NCBI RefSeq assembly: GCF_024713945.1
Contig: NC_134682.1
Location: 3,162,001 to 3,226,000 of the forward strand
Source of the DNA: Dermatophagoides farinae
Taxonomy: Eukaryota > Arthropoda > Arachnida > Sarcoptiformes > Pyroglyphidae
Reading direction: 5' to 3'
Length of the DNA stretch: 64,000 bases
Each line of letters opens with the position of its first letter. The first letter of the stretch is position 1. Below, piece after piece: positions 37,207 through 48,981 of the stretch. Both the position numbers and the translations under genes were made by a program. Under the pieces are notes generated by a model. It was given only the letters and a program-made list of their open reading frames with translations. It was not told the origin of the DNA and did not search any database.

Positions 37207-40200
37207 TTTTTTTTGGTGGCGCTATATTTCAGTCATAAAAAAACCAGAATATTTCCTGCAAAACACACGTGGATCCAATTCGGATACAATAGACAAAAAA
37301 CACACACACACACACATAAAACATTTTCATAATCTATAATAACGACATTTAACAACAAAATCCATTGCCATTTGGTTTTTTTTTTCATTTTTCAATGGCC
37401 AAAAAAAAGATGAAAAAAAACATGCAAAATAAAATTTTGTGATGACCATATTTCTCAAAAAAAATATAATTTTCTGTTTTGTTTTCCTTATTTTTTTTCG
37501 TTTTCATGTTCAAACAGTCAAAAAAAAAAATTTAAACAAAAACTATGGGATTATAAACAAAAAATGGATGCACCAAACGCGGATGATGGATGATGAATGG
37601 ATCACACACACACACTGGACAATGTATGGATGAATCCATCATAAACATTTAATGTGAATGATGTGTGTAGGTGGTTGTAGGTGTGTGTACAACATTCATA
37701 ATGATGATTATAATAATAATAATCTCAAAGTAGAAATAGAAACAAAATGAAACAAACACACACGAACATTTATTTTAGTTTGATTTTTGATATATAATGG
37801 TAATCATGTCACACACACACACACACAATGTATAAAATAAATAATCATTCAAAAAAAATTTCATGTTAAATGATGAAGATTATGACGATGATCATCATCA
37901 TCATTATGACCAAAAAAATTTTTTTTTTTCATAATTTCGAGGTCAAAGAGCTTACGATTTTTTTTTTGAATCATCACTAGATTTTTTTTTTTTTAGCTAC
38001 TATCCATTTTGATTAAGTGATATGATTATCAATCATCGATATGGTTTATCAAATTACAAATGGTGAGATATGTGTGTGTGTGTGTGTGCGCGCATTTATG
38101 TTTGGTGAAATCGTATTGAATGCATATCAATGTTTTGTTTTCATGTTTTTTGAAAACAAAAATGATTCATTTGTCACAAACCATGTCATAATAGTATATG
38201 TGTCTCTGTATACTATGAAAAAAAATCAATATTTGAATGATCCATTTGTGTGTGTGGAATCATCATCATCATCATGTGACTATATGTCATATCTTGTAAC
38301 GACAGCAGTTTTTCGATTATCGTTTATTTTATTTTTTTCACAAGAAAAAATTAATCATCAAATCTCATTGAAATAATGATGATAAAATCGTTATAATTGA
38401 AAAAAAAGATAAAACAAACATTTGAAATTGTCAAATTATTTAGGATTGACAAGTCTTTTTTTTCACTACCAAAGAAAAAAAAATTTTGATCCGTTTTTGT
38501 CAGTTTTTTTTTTTCGTTTGCTGATTAAAGATAATGATGATGATTTGATGATTATTGTTGTCTGGATCAGACAATAATTGTAAATTAGTAATTATTATTT
38601 TATTTATATATGAAACTAAAACATATAATCATGAACGATGATTTTTTCGATGTCCCATTATTACATCAGAATCGTGATCATTTATTGAGAATTTTTTTTT
38701 TGTGCCACTGATAAATCAGCATCGGCCACAATAAAGATCCATTCAATGAGTTGGATATGAAACAAACTGAAGAAAAATTGAAACGAAATGATTTTTTTCC
38801 CTAGGTACCAAGGTAGTCACGCTGTGTGTGTGTATATGTGTGCCATATAAAACAATACAAAAACAAAATTTTAAAAAAATTTACGTAAACGTAGACGATA
38901 CATAAACAAAAAACAATTCATCATTACAGACTGCAGCACATCACCACAAATGGACCACAAATCCTGTTGTTTTTTTTTCTTGTTGGAAAAATAATGATGA
39001 TGAAACCATTGTCGTTATTATTGATCATGATTGCTCATCATTGAAGTGACTTGTCTAATTTATCGATTAAAATAACATCATGGCCTTTTTGCAAAGAAAT
39101 TTTTTCAATTTGTCGAATGAATGATTCTGTATCAGATTTATTTTTTTTTCACAATAATAGATACAATGTAATGTATCGTTTATTTGCAATTTTTATCATT
39201 GCATTCATTGCATTCAAATCAATTATGAATGGAAAATTTCTTGAACAATTTCCTTTCTCCTCTTTTTTTGTTGTTGTTGTTGTTGTCGTTTTTTTTTTGA
39301 ATATTGATGACAAATTTTTTTTTTAATTACACAATATTTGACAATGTTTTGCAGTGTGTTTGTGTGAATATTATTGTATATTCTAATTATAGAATGAATG
39401 TCACACATACACACACACATGTGTCATTAATCGATAAAATAAAATGACCTTATTACTAATCCCTTCTGATCAGATAAAATTATTGCCTAGAAGCAAATTG
39501 TTTGTTTCTTTAGGATACAAAAAAAAAAATTTAATTCATTGCATCCTAGAAGACAAATTATCATTATCATTAAATGAACAATAAATATTAATTTTCAAGG
39601 TATCCCCCCCAAAAAAAATGATTATGATGATCAACACTATTTCCGTATCCTTATCATTTTTTCTCATCATTTATTCATTCATTCATTCATTCATCTTATT
39701 CACAACATTGTGATTATGAATGATGATGATGATGAAAATTATTTTATTTTTTTTTTAATTTTGTTTCATAAATTTGATTTTTTTTTTTGCTTTGCTTCTT
39801 TTTGTTCGTTCACAACTAGATATATCTGTCGCACGCATACATACACGGCGACATATTGACCTATTAAGACTAATCATTTTATGTATTCATTCATTTAGGC
39901 AAAAAAAAAAATAAAAAATAATTGTCTAATCATTTTGAAACACAAAGAAATTTGATGATGATCGTGATTGATATCATATCATAGGCTTTAAATATTCCTA
40001 AGAGATGAATACAGATATAGTTGGATGATATTAGTTCGTGTGTGTCTGTGTGTATGTTTGTGTCCGATCTAAATTCAATTCATTCCATTTACACAGACAT
40101 ACACAAGGATTCATGATGATGATGATGATAATTGATTATCATTTTTTAAATTTTTATCAAAATGATAAAAAAAATTAATTTTCTTTTGTCTAAAATTATT

Positions 40201-40756
40201 ATTATGATTATGAATTTTTTTTTTTTGAAGCTTTTTGTTTTCCGTGAATATTTTATTCATTCATACATTTATTTTGGAATTCAAAACACGTGCATTCGTA
40301 TTTATTATTGTGTGGCCAGGTTAACAATTAAACACACCAATGACATTGATATTTTGTAGAAATAATTAATTCTTAATTCAAATATCAAACCATTGATGAC
40401 AATATCACACACACACATATACATACAATGAGAAATTAACATTTGTCCATCCGTTCATCTTTTTCAAAGAAAGTTTTTTGATGAATAATGATGATGTTGA
40501 TGAGAGTGGGTAGATGTGTGTGTGTCTTTTGAAACTGTCATCTTTTCATTTTCAATGTTTCAACAAACAAAACAAAACAAAACAAAAAAAGATTCATTGT
40601 CTCAATTTCAAAATGAATGTCATCAATAATGATGATACATTCATCAAGACAAGAACGAAGAAAAAAAATTATAATAAAACAATTAAAGTTGATCGTTGAC
40701 ATTGAAAGAAATCTGTGATATGATGATGAGTAAAATTATTATTTTTTTTGTTTTGT
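37207..40756. other. Gene-free spacer
   Basis: I see no coding sequence. It contains CA/TG runs (37302-37316, 37812-37826, 38074-38088), GAT/ATC tracts, a CATT/ATTC repeat near 39671-39693 and many A/T homopolymers. The 3' flank of the P450 pair is at the right edge. Confidence 0.5.
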
Positions 40757-42354
40757 TTATCGTTTAGCTATTCGTATCATCATCTGTTTTGGTGATAGTA
40801 TAACATTGCCACGAAAATATTCAAGTTTAAGATTAGGATCCGGTATCAGACGATAATGAAGAATTAATTGTGCAATAGCCGCACGAAGTTCATTTTGGGC
40901 AAAACGCATGCCAACACATAGACGATTACCAATACCGAATGGCATATAAGCATTAGATGATTCCATTGAATTTTCACCAATAAAACGTTCCGGTTTGAAT
41001 GATTCAGGATCAGGATAATATTCGGGTATTCGATGTATGATATATGGATGAAATATTATCGCTGTTTTAGCTGGAATTTTGATACCGGTATTCAATAATG
41101 TTGTATCTTCATGTGCTGTTCGTTGAACAATGGTCAATGGTGGTTTAAGTCTCAATGTTTCACAAATTACACTGTTCAAAATAGGCAAACTTCGTAATGA
41201 TTCATAGTCTAAAGGTGAATCTTGTGCACACAATTCATCATACAATTTATCTTGCCATTCAGGATGTTTAATTAAATAGTAGATTGTATGACACAATGTA
41301 ACATTCGTGGTATCGTAACCAGCAAGAAAAAATATGATACCTTGCCCAGCAATCTCTTCACGGCTGATTCCTTTCAATTTTCGTTCATTTTTATCAACTT
41401 CATTAGATTCAGATTGATCATTCAAAGTTTGTTCAACCATTAATCCGATAAGATCTTTGCTTTCTATTTGAAGAAAAAATATTGTTAAATTAGCATCAAC
41501 ATTTCGTGAAAATTCTTACGTTGATTTCTCATTTTTAATCGTTCATCGATTATTTTAAAAGTTAAATCATCAAAATATTTAGCCGATTTTCGATCAAATG
41601 GATCTAGATTGAGTAATTTTCCAAAAAATGGCACTACAAAACAAATAGCCTGAGTAATTGAGACGTCCAAGCTCAAAATTCGTTGAGCATGTTTGACCAA
41701 TGGATGATCTGATTCGCTAATCGAATCGACTTCAATTCCATATGCACATGAAGCAATAACATCCATGGTCAACGCACTTGTATAGATTTTCACATCGAAC
41801 ATTTCACCACTTTCACCGTGTTTATCCAAATTACGAACAAAATTATCCAATATCCTGTTAATAGGCGTGATCATTGCTTTCAATTTACCCGATGTAAATG
41901 CTGGAGAGACGATTGTTCGAATACGTTTCCAATCATCATTTGCTGGCATCATAAACAATGAATGGACCATCGATGTTTTGCCCATATAACCACCAAAACG
42001 AATGGGAAATTTATGCAACTCTTTAATCGATATTTCACGAACCATTTTCGGATCATTAAGTATTAATGCTCGTTGTCCAATACCGTATATACCGAAAATA
42101 TTGCCACGTTTTTTTGCTTCTTCTTCGATAAATTCATGTAATGGCTTCCTCATCCATCCGAAATTTGGCCAATAATTTGCTTTAATTCCTTGCCGTTGCC
42201 AGAACGTATAGAACTTATAATATTGACTAATTGATGAATTTAATTGATTCAATTTTTATTAAACATCATACAATTGTATTTTTAAAAAAACTTACTAAAT
42301 TGCAGTGATAAAGATTATCACTATAATCGTAAACATAATAGTCGATGAAAACAT
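40757..42354 (-). CDS. Cytochrome P450, CYP3-clan, copy A
   Basis: Three exons in phase: 42354-42296, 42226-41520, 41463-40757, giving 490 aa. Exon 1 encodes only the N-terminal ER membrane anchor (MFSSTIMFTIIVIIFITAI). The usual Pro-rich hinge is replaced by WQRQGIKANYWPNFGW. CYP3-like blocks are KELHKFPIRF, ALTMDVIASCAYGIEVDS (helix F region), LAGYDTTN (I-helix oxygen-binding motif), ETLRL (ExxR), FKPERF and the heme-ligand loop FGIGNRLCVG with the axial Cys at 438. It is a microsomal monooxygenase, probably of xenobiotics. The heme loop has Ile where most P450s have Gly/Ser (FGxGxR is otherwise kept). A second copy lies about 540 bp upstream on the same strand. Exon 3 is nearly identical between them, while exon 2 has diverged in its 5' half. 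Confidence 0.92.
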
Positions 42355-42897
42355 TGTTATGCATAAAATTATTTTAAATTACTGAAATTCTTCGCTTGAT
42401 GAAGGATGATCAAATGACCGTTGTTTATAAACACTCGAAATTCGTTCGTCACTTTTTTATCATAACTATTTGGCTATGAATGCCATTTTGATACTACTGT
42501 ACTCAAATATAAAATATGAAATTTGATAAACTTCTATTAAACAAGATTTCTCAGATATTGGAAAATCAATTGAAATTGATTACATCAATTTATGAGAGCT
42601 CTATGAGCTGATAATAAAACTTGTATGCACTTTTTAAGAACATAATTATTTAATTTATCATTGAGTTAGAAATATTAATCAATAAAAATATATTTTTAGA
42701 GAAAATTTTCACCCATTTTTTATTCATTAAGAATTCTGTTTAAAATTCATGCTAAGTGTGGTCCGTTGTTATAATAAAGAATTTCACAAGACAAAAATAA
42801 AATTTAAAAAAAAACAATCACTTTAAGTTTGTGGCAATGTAAGATGTGGAAGTTTTAAAAGTTAAAGGAAAGTTTAAAATTTTGTTTTTTTTTCTGT

Positions 42898-44497
42898 TCA
42901 ACGTTTAGCTATTCGTATCATCACCTTTTTTGGTGATAGTATATCATTTCCATAAAAATATTCTAGTTTCAGATTAGGATCCGGTACTAGACGATAATGA
43001 AGAATTAATTGTGCAACAGCAGCACGAAGTTCATTTTGAGCGAAACGCATGCCAACACAAAGACGATTACCAGAACCAAACGGTAGGAAAGCAATGGAAG
43101 ATTCCATTGAATTTTCACCAATAAAACGTTCCGGTTTGAATGATTCAGGATCAGGATAATATTCGGGTATTCGATGTATGATATATGGATGAAATATTAT
43201 CGCTGTTTTAGCTGGAATTTTGATACCGGTATTCAATAATGTTGTATCTTCATGTGCTGTTCGTTGAACAGTGGTCAATGGTGGTTTAAGTCTCAATGTT
43301 TCACAAATTACACTGTTCAAAATAGGCAAACTTCGTAATGATTCATAGTCTAAAGGTGAATCTTGTGCACACAATTCATCATACAATTTATCTTGCCATT
43401 CAGGATGTTTAATTAAATAGTAGATTATATGACATAATGTAACATTCGTGGTATCGTAACCAGCAAGAAAAAATATGATACCTTGTCCGGCGATCTCTTC
43501 ACGGCTGATTCCTTTCAATTTTCGTTCATTTTTATCAACTTCATTAGATTCAGATTGATCATTCAAAGTTTGTTCAACCATTAATCCGATAAGATCTTTG
43601 TTTTCTAGTTGAAGAAAAAATATTGTTAAATAAGCATCAACATTTCATTGTAATTCTTACTCTGATTTTTCGCCTTCAAACGTTCTTCGATTATTTTAGA
43701 AGTTAAATCATCGAAATATTTAGTCGATTCCCGATCAAATGGTTCTAGATTTAGTAATCTAGCCAAAAATGGTATAACAAAACAAATAATTTGTTTAATT
43801 GAAACATCGTGGCTCAAAATTCGTTGAGCATGTTTAATCAATGGATGATTTGGTCGACTAATAGAATCGACTTCAATTCCATATGCACATGAAGCAATAA
43901 CATCCATGGTCAACGCGCTAGTATAGATTTTCACATCGAACATTTCCCCACTTTCACCATGTTTATCCAAATTGCGAACAAAATTATCCAATATCCTATT
44001 GATAGGTGTGATCATTGCTTTTAATTTACCCGATGTAAATGCCGGAGAAACGATTGTTCGAATACGTTTCCAATCATCATTTGCCTGCATCATAAACAAT
44101 GAATGGACCATCGATGTTTCGCCCATATGACCGGCAAAACGCATTGGAAATTTATGCAATTCTTTTATCGATATTTCACGAACCATTTTTGGATCATTAA
44201 CTATTAATCCTCGTTGTCCAATGAAACCGTATAAACCAAAAATATTTCCATATTTTTTTGCTTCTTCATAAAAAAATTCATGTAAAGGTTTTCGTATCCA
44301 ACCAAAACTTGGTCCTAAACGTGCTTTAACTCCTTGTCGTTGCCAGAATGTATAATACATATAACAATAGCTAATAATGAATGATTTTCAATATACATGA
44401 GGTGGAATGATGTAGGATTTTTAAAAAAAAATACTTACTAGATAGCACTGATAACGATTATCGCTATAATCGTAAACAGAATAATTGATGAAAACAT
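42898..44497 (-). CDS. Cytochrome P450, CYP3-clan, copy B
   Basis: Three exons in phase: 44497-44439, 44370-43661, 43604-42898, giving 491 aa. The architecture matches copy A: a short anchor exon (MFSSIILFTIIAIIVISAI), 710-nt exon 2 and 707-nt exon 3. Motifs are LAGYDTTN, ETLRL, FKPERF and the heme loop FGSGNRLCVG with Cys at 439, the standard form. Compared with copy A the hinge and substrate-recognition region near the N-terminus differ (KARLGPSFGWIRK), as do residues just before the heme loop and the last 20 residues. The middle of exon 3 (about 43108-43600) matches copy A with only a handful of differences. It is a tandem duplicate. The function is presumably oxidation of foreign or endogenous lipophiles at the ER. 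Confidence 0.92.
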
Positions 44498-45060
44498 TTT
44501 CAAAACAAAACAAAACAAAAAAAATATTTTCAAAATCAATTCTTGATAAAATTCTTCGTTCAATGTGCAAAATTATGTTTTTTTTTTTAATTTTGTTTTG
44601 CTATTACAATCATCATCTTATTTATATATAAGTAAAGTATTTAGGTACATTTCTACAAGGTTATTTTTTATTTATTTATAATCTATCTGCTAAATCTTCT
44701 ATCATCAAAAATAGAGATGTGTCTTTTTTGGCGGCATTTGTTTTTTTTTTCATCATCTTCAATGGCTGATAAAAATATCAAAAATTGTAATGTATATTTT
44801 TTTTCAAAAATAATAGCTATATAGTAATAGTAGTGGTTTGAGTTGAAATGGAATTATATTATCCAATATCGATTGTGATTATCATTGTATTGTAAACCAC
44901 GTAAACCCAGTGTTGTACACAGAGCCAAAGCGAAATATTCATCTTTTAAAATTTTCATTAATAGAATGAATGTTGATCATATAGTCAAATATAGTGGCAT
45001 AATTACCTAAACCAAATGAATATCGAATACTCCAATTAATCTTCAATCTGATTTTCAAAT
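44498..45060. other. Gene-free spacer upstream of P450 copy B
   Basis: AT-rich DNA with no open frame of interest. The promoter of copy B must lie at its left end. It separates the P450 pair from the repeat-rich accessory segment. Confidence 0.4.
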
Positions 45061-45069
45061 ACACTTGAT

Positions 45070-45345
45070 TAGTCAAACTATTTGATGACCAGAAAAACCA
45101 GCTATTTCATGATTGGGGTAGTCAATTTATTTCTTGATAAAAAGTCAAGCTATTTTTTGATTTTGAATAGTCATGAAATAGCTCAGTGTTTCCCAACCTT
45201 TTTTTCTTCGCGAACCAAAATAAAAATCCGAGTAAATACGACGAACCTTTTGCATATCTTACGAACCCTCAGGGGTTCGCGATCCACCGGTTGGGAATCA
45301 CTGAAATAGCTTGACTTTTAGTCAGACTATTTCATGACTCATTTT
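45070..45345. repeat. Imperfect short repeats of the motif TAGTCA / CTATTTCATGA
   Basis: The motif and its reverse complement recur about seven times (for example CTATTTGATGA, GCTATTTCATGAT, AATAGTCATGAAATAGCT, AGACTATTTCATGACT). Once the inserted hAT element is discounted, 45169-45181 and 45327-45339 are perfect 13-bp inverted repeats (AGTCATGAAATAG / CTATTTCATGACT). Confidence 0.65.
45184..45303. mobile_element. hAT-type MITE, 120 bp, with 8-bp target duplication
   Basis: Terminal inverted repeats CAGTGTTTCCCAACC (left) and GGTTGGGAATCACTG (right) match 14 of 15. They are the classic hAT/Charlie-like end. The element is flanked by a perfect 8-bp direct repeat AAATAGCT (45176-45183 and 45304-45311), the length hAT transposases generate. 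The interior has inverted CGCGAACC / GGTTCGCG blocks and no coding capacity, so it depends on a transposase elsewhere. Confidence 0.9.
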
Positions 45346-45580
45346 CATGACAAATTTTTTTTAATTACTTTTTTAATTAAAATAAATAAAAATCGTCATT
45401 ATAATCGACAACAACCTTATGATTATAATCATCATCTTCGTCATCTGAAGCATTATAATTATAGTTATAGTCATTTTCTGATTCATTTTCTTTTGAATCA
45501 TCAGCATCATCAGAATCTTTATCGTCATTATCGTCATCGCCAGCACACAGTTGATTTGACATCAAATGACCAAAAAAAAA

Positions 45581-45716
45581 CGCCGATGTTGGGACTCGAA
45601 CCCAAAACCTTCCGGTTTCCGGTTACTGTAACTGTTACTGTGTTAATTTAAACACCAACACCCACTTTTGTACAGAAATAAAAGCCGGACATTCTAACCA
45701 ATTGAAATACACCGGC
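45581..45716 (-). tRNA. Intron-containing tRNA-like gene, predicted Lys (UUU)
   Basis: Read on the minus strand the parts fold as a tRNA. The 7-bp acceptor stem is GCCGGTG/CATCGGC (one G-U). A D arm with three pairs encloses AATTGGTTA. The 5-bp anticodon stem is TCCGG/CCGGA. The variable loop is 5 nt (AGGTT), and the T arm is perfect: TTGGG-TTCGAGT-CCCAA, which also matches the Pol III B box. A T9 run, the usual Pol III terminator, follows the discriminator G. The anticodon loop CTTTTA..A is interrupted by about 62 nt at the canonical 37/38 position; removing it gives anticodon UUU. Weak points are the T-T mismatch in the D stem and a poor A box. It lies inside a repeat family (inverted partial copy at 46023-46095), so it may be a tRNA-derived SINE or pseudogene. 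Confidence 0.55.
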
Positions 45717-45820
45717 GTCCTTATCTGGTCACGAATTGATCGACATCCGGTTTCGAAATGACGGGGTCATCTCTCTCCCCAATCAGGTCAATTCGAGACA
45801 TTTTGTAGGTAAACGCCTGA
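45705..45820. repeat. Left copy of an inverted repeat pair including a tRNA 5' end
   Basis: This segment and 46023-46095 are inverted copies. Both contain GACGCCGGTGTATTT (the tRNA-like 5' end), an AATTGACC-GATT block and a GTAGGT-AACGCCT block, in the same order. The right copy lacks about 65 bp in the middle. Confidence 0.65.
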
Positions 45821-45882
45821 GTTGAGGGGAAAATATCAGACAACAACAACAACAAAACATGACCGATCCAGATATATACATA

Positions 45883-46247
45883 GATTCCGTCCAAAAATAG
45901 CGAAAGCCGAAAATAGCTATGATTTTTTATTGTTCATTCAACACATGCACACGCACACTTGTTGCTAAAGTTATTTTATGTTTTGTTGTTGTTGTTGTCG
46001 TTTGATATTTTGGACGCAATTTAGGCGTTCACCTACAGAAAGGTCTTGAATTGACCCGATTAGAAATGACGCCGGTGTATTTAGGTTAGGTTAGATAAAA
46101 CTACAGTATTGACAAACAATCTATAATAGAGATCAAAGTCTAAAATACTATGAATCGGTTCTTCGCTATTTTCGGCTTTCTCTATTTTCGTCAGTCGCTA
46201 TTTTCGGATTTCGCTATTTTCGGCTTTCGCTATGTTGGGTCGGAATC
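45883..46247. mobile_element. Foldback/MITE-like element
   Basis: The ends are imperfect inverted repeats of about 35 bp: GATTCCGTCC..ATAGCGAAAG on the left and CTTTCGCTATGTTGGGTCGG followed by AATC on the right. The right arm is extended by a local array of four TCGCTATTTTCGG-like units (about 46164-46234). The interior has a truncated inverted copy of the neighbouring tRNA-bearing repeat and no coding sequence. No convincing target-site duplication was found, so the boundaries are provisional. Confidence 0.55.
46023..46095. repeat. Right, truncated copy of the tRNA-bearing inverted repeat
   Basis: Inverted relative to 45705-45820. It ends with GACGCCGGTGTATTT followed by AGGTTAGGTTAGA, which resembles the D-arm region of the tRNA-like gene. 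The 3' tRNA half is absent. Confidence 0.6.
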
Positions 46248-46397
46248 AAAATTAAATCGTGATTTTTAAACTTAATAATCGGCCGGATAAATTTTCTTCT
46301 TCTGGTTACCAACATAGAGAACGTTTTGTTTGGATTGAAACAATGATGATTTTGAGCACTCCATCTATCTAGATTCTAGAAGATCCAATGCAATAGT

Positions 46398-46803
46398 TTA
46401 ATTTTGAACACAAACATTTAAATCTTCATGATCAAAATACAAAACAAAATCATCTGCATACGCTTGTAAATGGCAATTAGAAGGAAGAGATAAATCAAAC
46501 ACATCATTAATCAAAATATTCCAAAGAAGAGGTGAAGATTTACCTCCCTGAGGACAACCACGACGAAATGGTTCCGATACCACATAATCTTGAATGGGCA
46601 AAAAATGACATAACGATTATCGAGAAAGCTGACGAACATGCTATAAAGATTGGGTGGAATGTTTTTAAACGCCTTAATTTAGCCAAAATAATATCGAAAC
46701 ATGCCGAATCAAATGCTTTGCTAATATCCAGAAAAATTAAGATACCAAATTTTTTGTCATCAAGAGTTTTTTTGCATCTTATTAACAATAACAGAAATTG
46801 CAT
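46398..46803 (-). pseudogene. Non-LTR retrotransposon reverse transcriptase relic
   Basis: Two minus-strand frames carry consecutive reverse transcriptase blocks. The first has FLDISKAFDS (RT block with the first catalytic Asp). The second has FRRGCPQGGKSSPLLWNIL and YADDFVLYFD (the catalytic YxDD). The frame changes near 46590-46600, just before the GCPQGG block, so there is at least one frameshift. No endonuclease domain, start or 3' tail is recognisable. GCPQGG with YADD is typical of Jockey/I/R1-like LINE elements; I cannot assign a clade. It is a dead 5'- and 3'-truncated copy. Confidence 0.85.
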
Positions 46804-47424
46804 CGATTGATTTTTGTGGAATACACAAAATGTTATTCAAAAAACGATGAGTCTTTTTAGCAAACCTAATATCTTGTCAGATATCAGTCATCGGGTAAAA
46901 CAAATGAATAAATGTAATGCATGTAGAAATAAGACACAGCACAATCTGTGGATAACTTGGTCCAAAGACCACATTTATTGTGACATCTTTATAATCAGAC
47001 AATTACAAGCATAAAAATATGATGACAGTGGCAGCCAAACAACCATTAAAATTAAAATTAAAACAAAAGGCTTCGATCCATTTCAATCGATCTGCTAATA
47101 TTCGACTTATCAAGCTTGCCATCAATATTGGTTATTCAAATCCACCTCATTTTAGTCTCATAACCAATTCATCAATCTATCTCTTTATGACGCTTGTATT
47201 AGTTTATTTTCCTACATACATATTAGCTATAAAATTCGATGGTTTAGCTGTCGAATGTTAATAGTTCTACACGTGTTAATATTGTTAAACTTGATTTAAT
47301 ATTTAACAATTAAAAAACTTTTTTCGTTGATTCATTCATTCATTGATCAATTGATTCATTCATTAATTGATTCATCTATTTATTTTTAAAAATATATTTC
47401 AATTTTTAATCAAAAAAAATAAAC

Positions 47425-48036
47425 ATGGATAAACAACTCGAAAAGACGGTATTGAAACGGATGGTGATTCAATATCACAAAGACGGGCTGAGTATCCGGA
47501 AAATAACCGAAAAAATGAAGACAAGTAAGTCTAATGTCCAACTTATCGTCAAAATGGACAGACAAATGCCAACAAACCACCAGGCCCATCAGAGCAAACA
47601 TTGACTTGGTCGTCAAATTGAAAAAACACCGGCAACAACAGGCAAAGAATTGGCAAATCATCTTGATGTGTCGAAAAATACGGTACGAAAATACATCAAG
47701 ATGACCGAATATGGCGCCAGAATATCAAGAAAGAAGCCCCTTTTATCCAAGAAAAATAAAAACAAGCGCCGTTTATGGGCCAATAAAATGGTTGAAATGC
47801 CACTTGATTATTGGAAAAAAGTAATTTTTTCCGACGAATGTCGATTTTCTCAGTTTAACAATGCTTATCGCACATTTGTATATCGCAAGAAGAATCGGGC
47901 ATACCAAGCCAAGAGGCTGGTAAAATATTCCGACAAAAAACATGTTGATTATCTGCCGATTCGGGTGATTCATAAATATTTTGATTTTGAATGCATTCAT
48001 CTTCATCTAATGTTCCAAATTCCATTTTACGAGTGA
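47425..48036 (+). pseudogene. Tc1/mariner-family transposase relic
   Basis: Reading from the ATG at 47425, an N-terminal helix-turn-helix region (KDGLSIRKITEKMKTSKSNV) is followed by an in-frame TGA at 47602-47604. The same frame then continues with a second HTH-like part (TGKELANHLDVSKNTVRKYI), WANKMVEM and the catalytic block DYWKKVIFSDECRF, whose Asp is the first of the DDE/D triad. The similarity decays after KKHVDYLP and the frame stops at 48036, well before the second and third catalytic acids. Flanking terminal repeats were not found. It is an inactive 3'-truncated copy with one internal stop. Confidence 0.85.
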
Positions 48037-48981
48037 AAAATTTTCTTAAGCATCAAAATTTATTATTTATTAGTACATACATACCATTATTGAATAAAGC
48101 TGGTCATTTTGTAACAACTAAACGTTAAAAATTTTAGAGAACAAAAAAAATCAGTTTTTCAATCAAATTTTTTCAAAGCAAAAAAGACAAAGACAACGAC
48201 AAGACAGTGAGTAAATCGATGATGAAATTTCAAACGTTGCTGTTTATAACCACCGCAACAACAGAAATGTCGCTGCCAACACAGTTCTCAAAAGCATTGT
48301 CAAAGTTACAGCTCACAGACTACGCTTGTGTTTAGAAGCTACTTCTACATCTCAAGGTTATACATGGCTGGATGGTGAAACAATTTCAGAAAATGAAGAT
48401 TGTACAAGAAATTCTGAATCCGATCTTTCCGTTGATGAAACAACGATTGCTGACATTAATGTGGATTCTACCTATTCGAAAACAGCTCAAGAAAACGAAA
48501 AGTTTGACGAAAAAATTGAAAAATCATATTTACAGAATCTTTTTTTTAAATTTTTCTTGACGCTGTGATAATTTAGAAAAATGATGACAATAAAAAAAAC
48601 TTCAAAATCTAAACCTTATCTTTGATTTAATATTATTTTTTGAATTCCATTATGACAATCCAACGACTAGACTAGACTAAACTAAACTAGCTCACTAATC
48701 ATACTCACTATAAAAAAATGTTTGAGTACGTCATATAAGTATGGTACGTGTGTGTGTGCGCGTTTTTTGTGTGTGAGTGAGTGAGTGATTGTTCTATTAA
48801 TAATAGTGATGATGATGAAACAAACGTTTCAATTCCGTTTTTGACTGAAAAGTGAATTTAATTTTTTCCACATTCATATCATCATCATCAATCATCACCA
48901 GAATCAGATTGTTTCAAATCATCTATCTCAATAAATTCTTGATCGAACAATTCTACAGTTTGTTTTTTTTATTTTTACACA

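Noticed and set aside
39671-39693. Possible CRISPR-like or other spaced repeat array
   Set aside because: Simple ATTC/CATT tandem repeats without spacers; the genome is eukaryotic.
47019-47261. 80-codon plus-strand frame between the LINE and Tc1 relics
   Set aside because: No recognisable motif. The hydrophobic end is AT-rich chance; probably element debris.
48326-48568. 80-codon acidic frame upstream of the topoisomerase-like gene
   Set aside because: Composition is acceptable but there is no family resemblance, no splice signal linking it in phase to 48982, and it sits between transposon relics. It could be a remnant; not supported enough to call.
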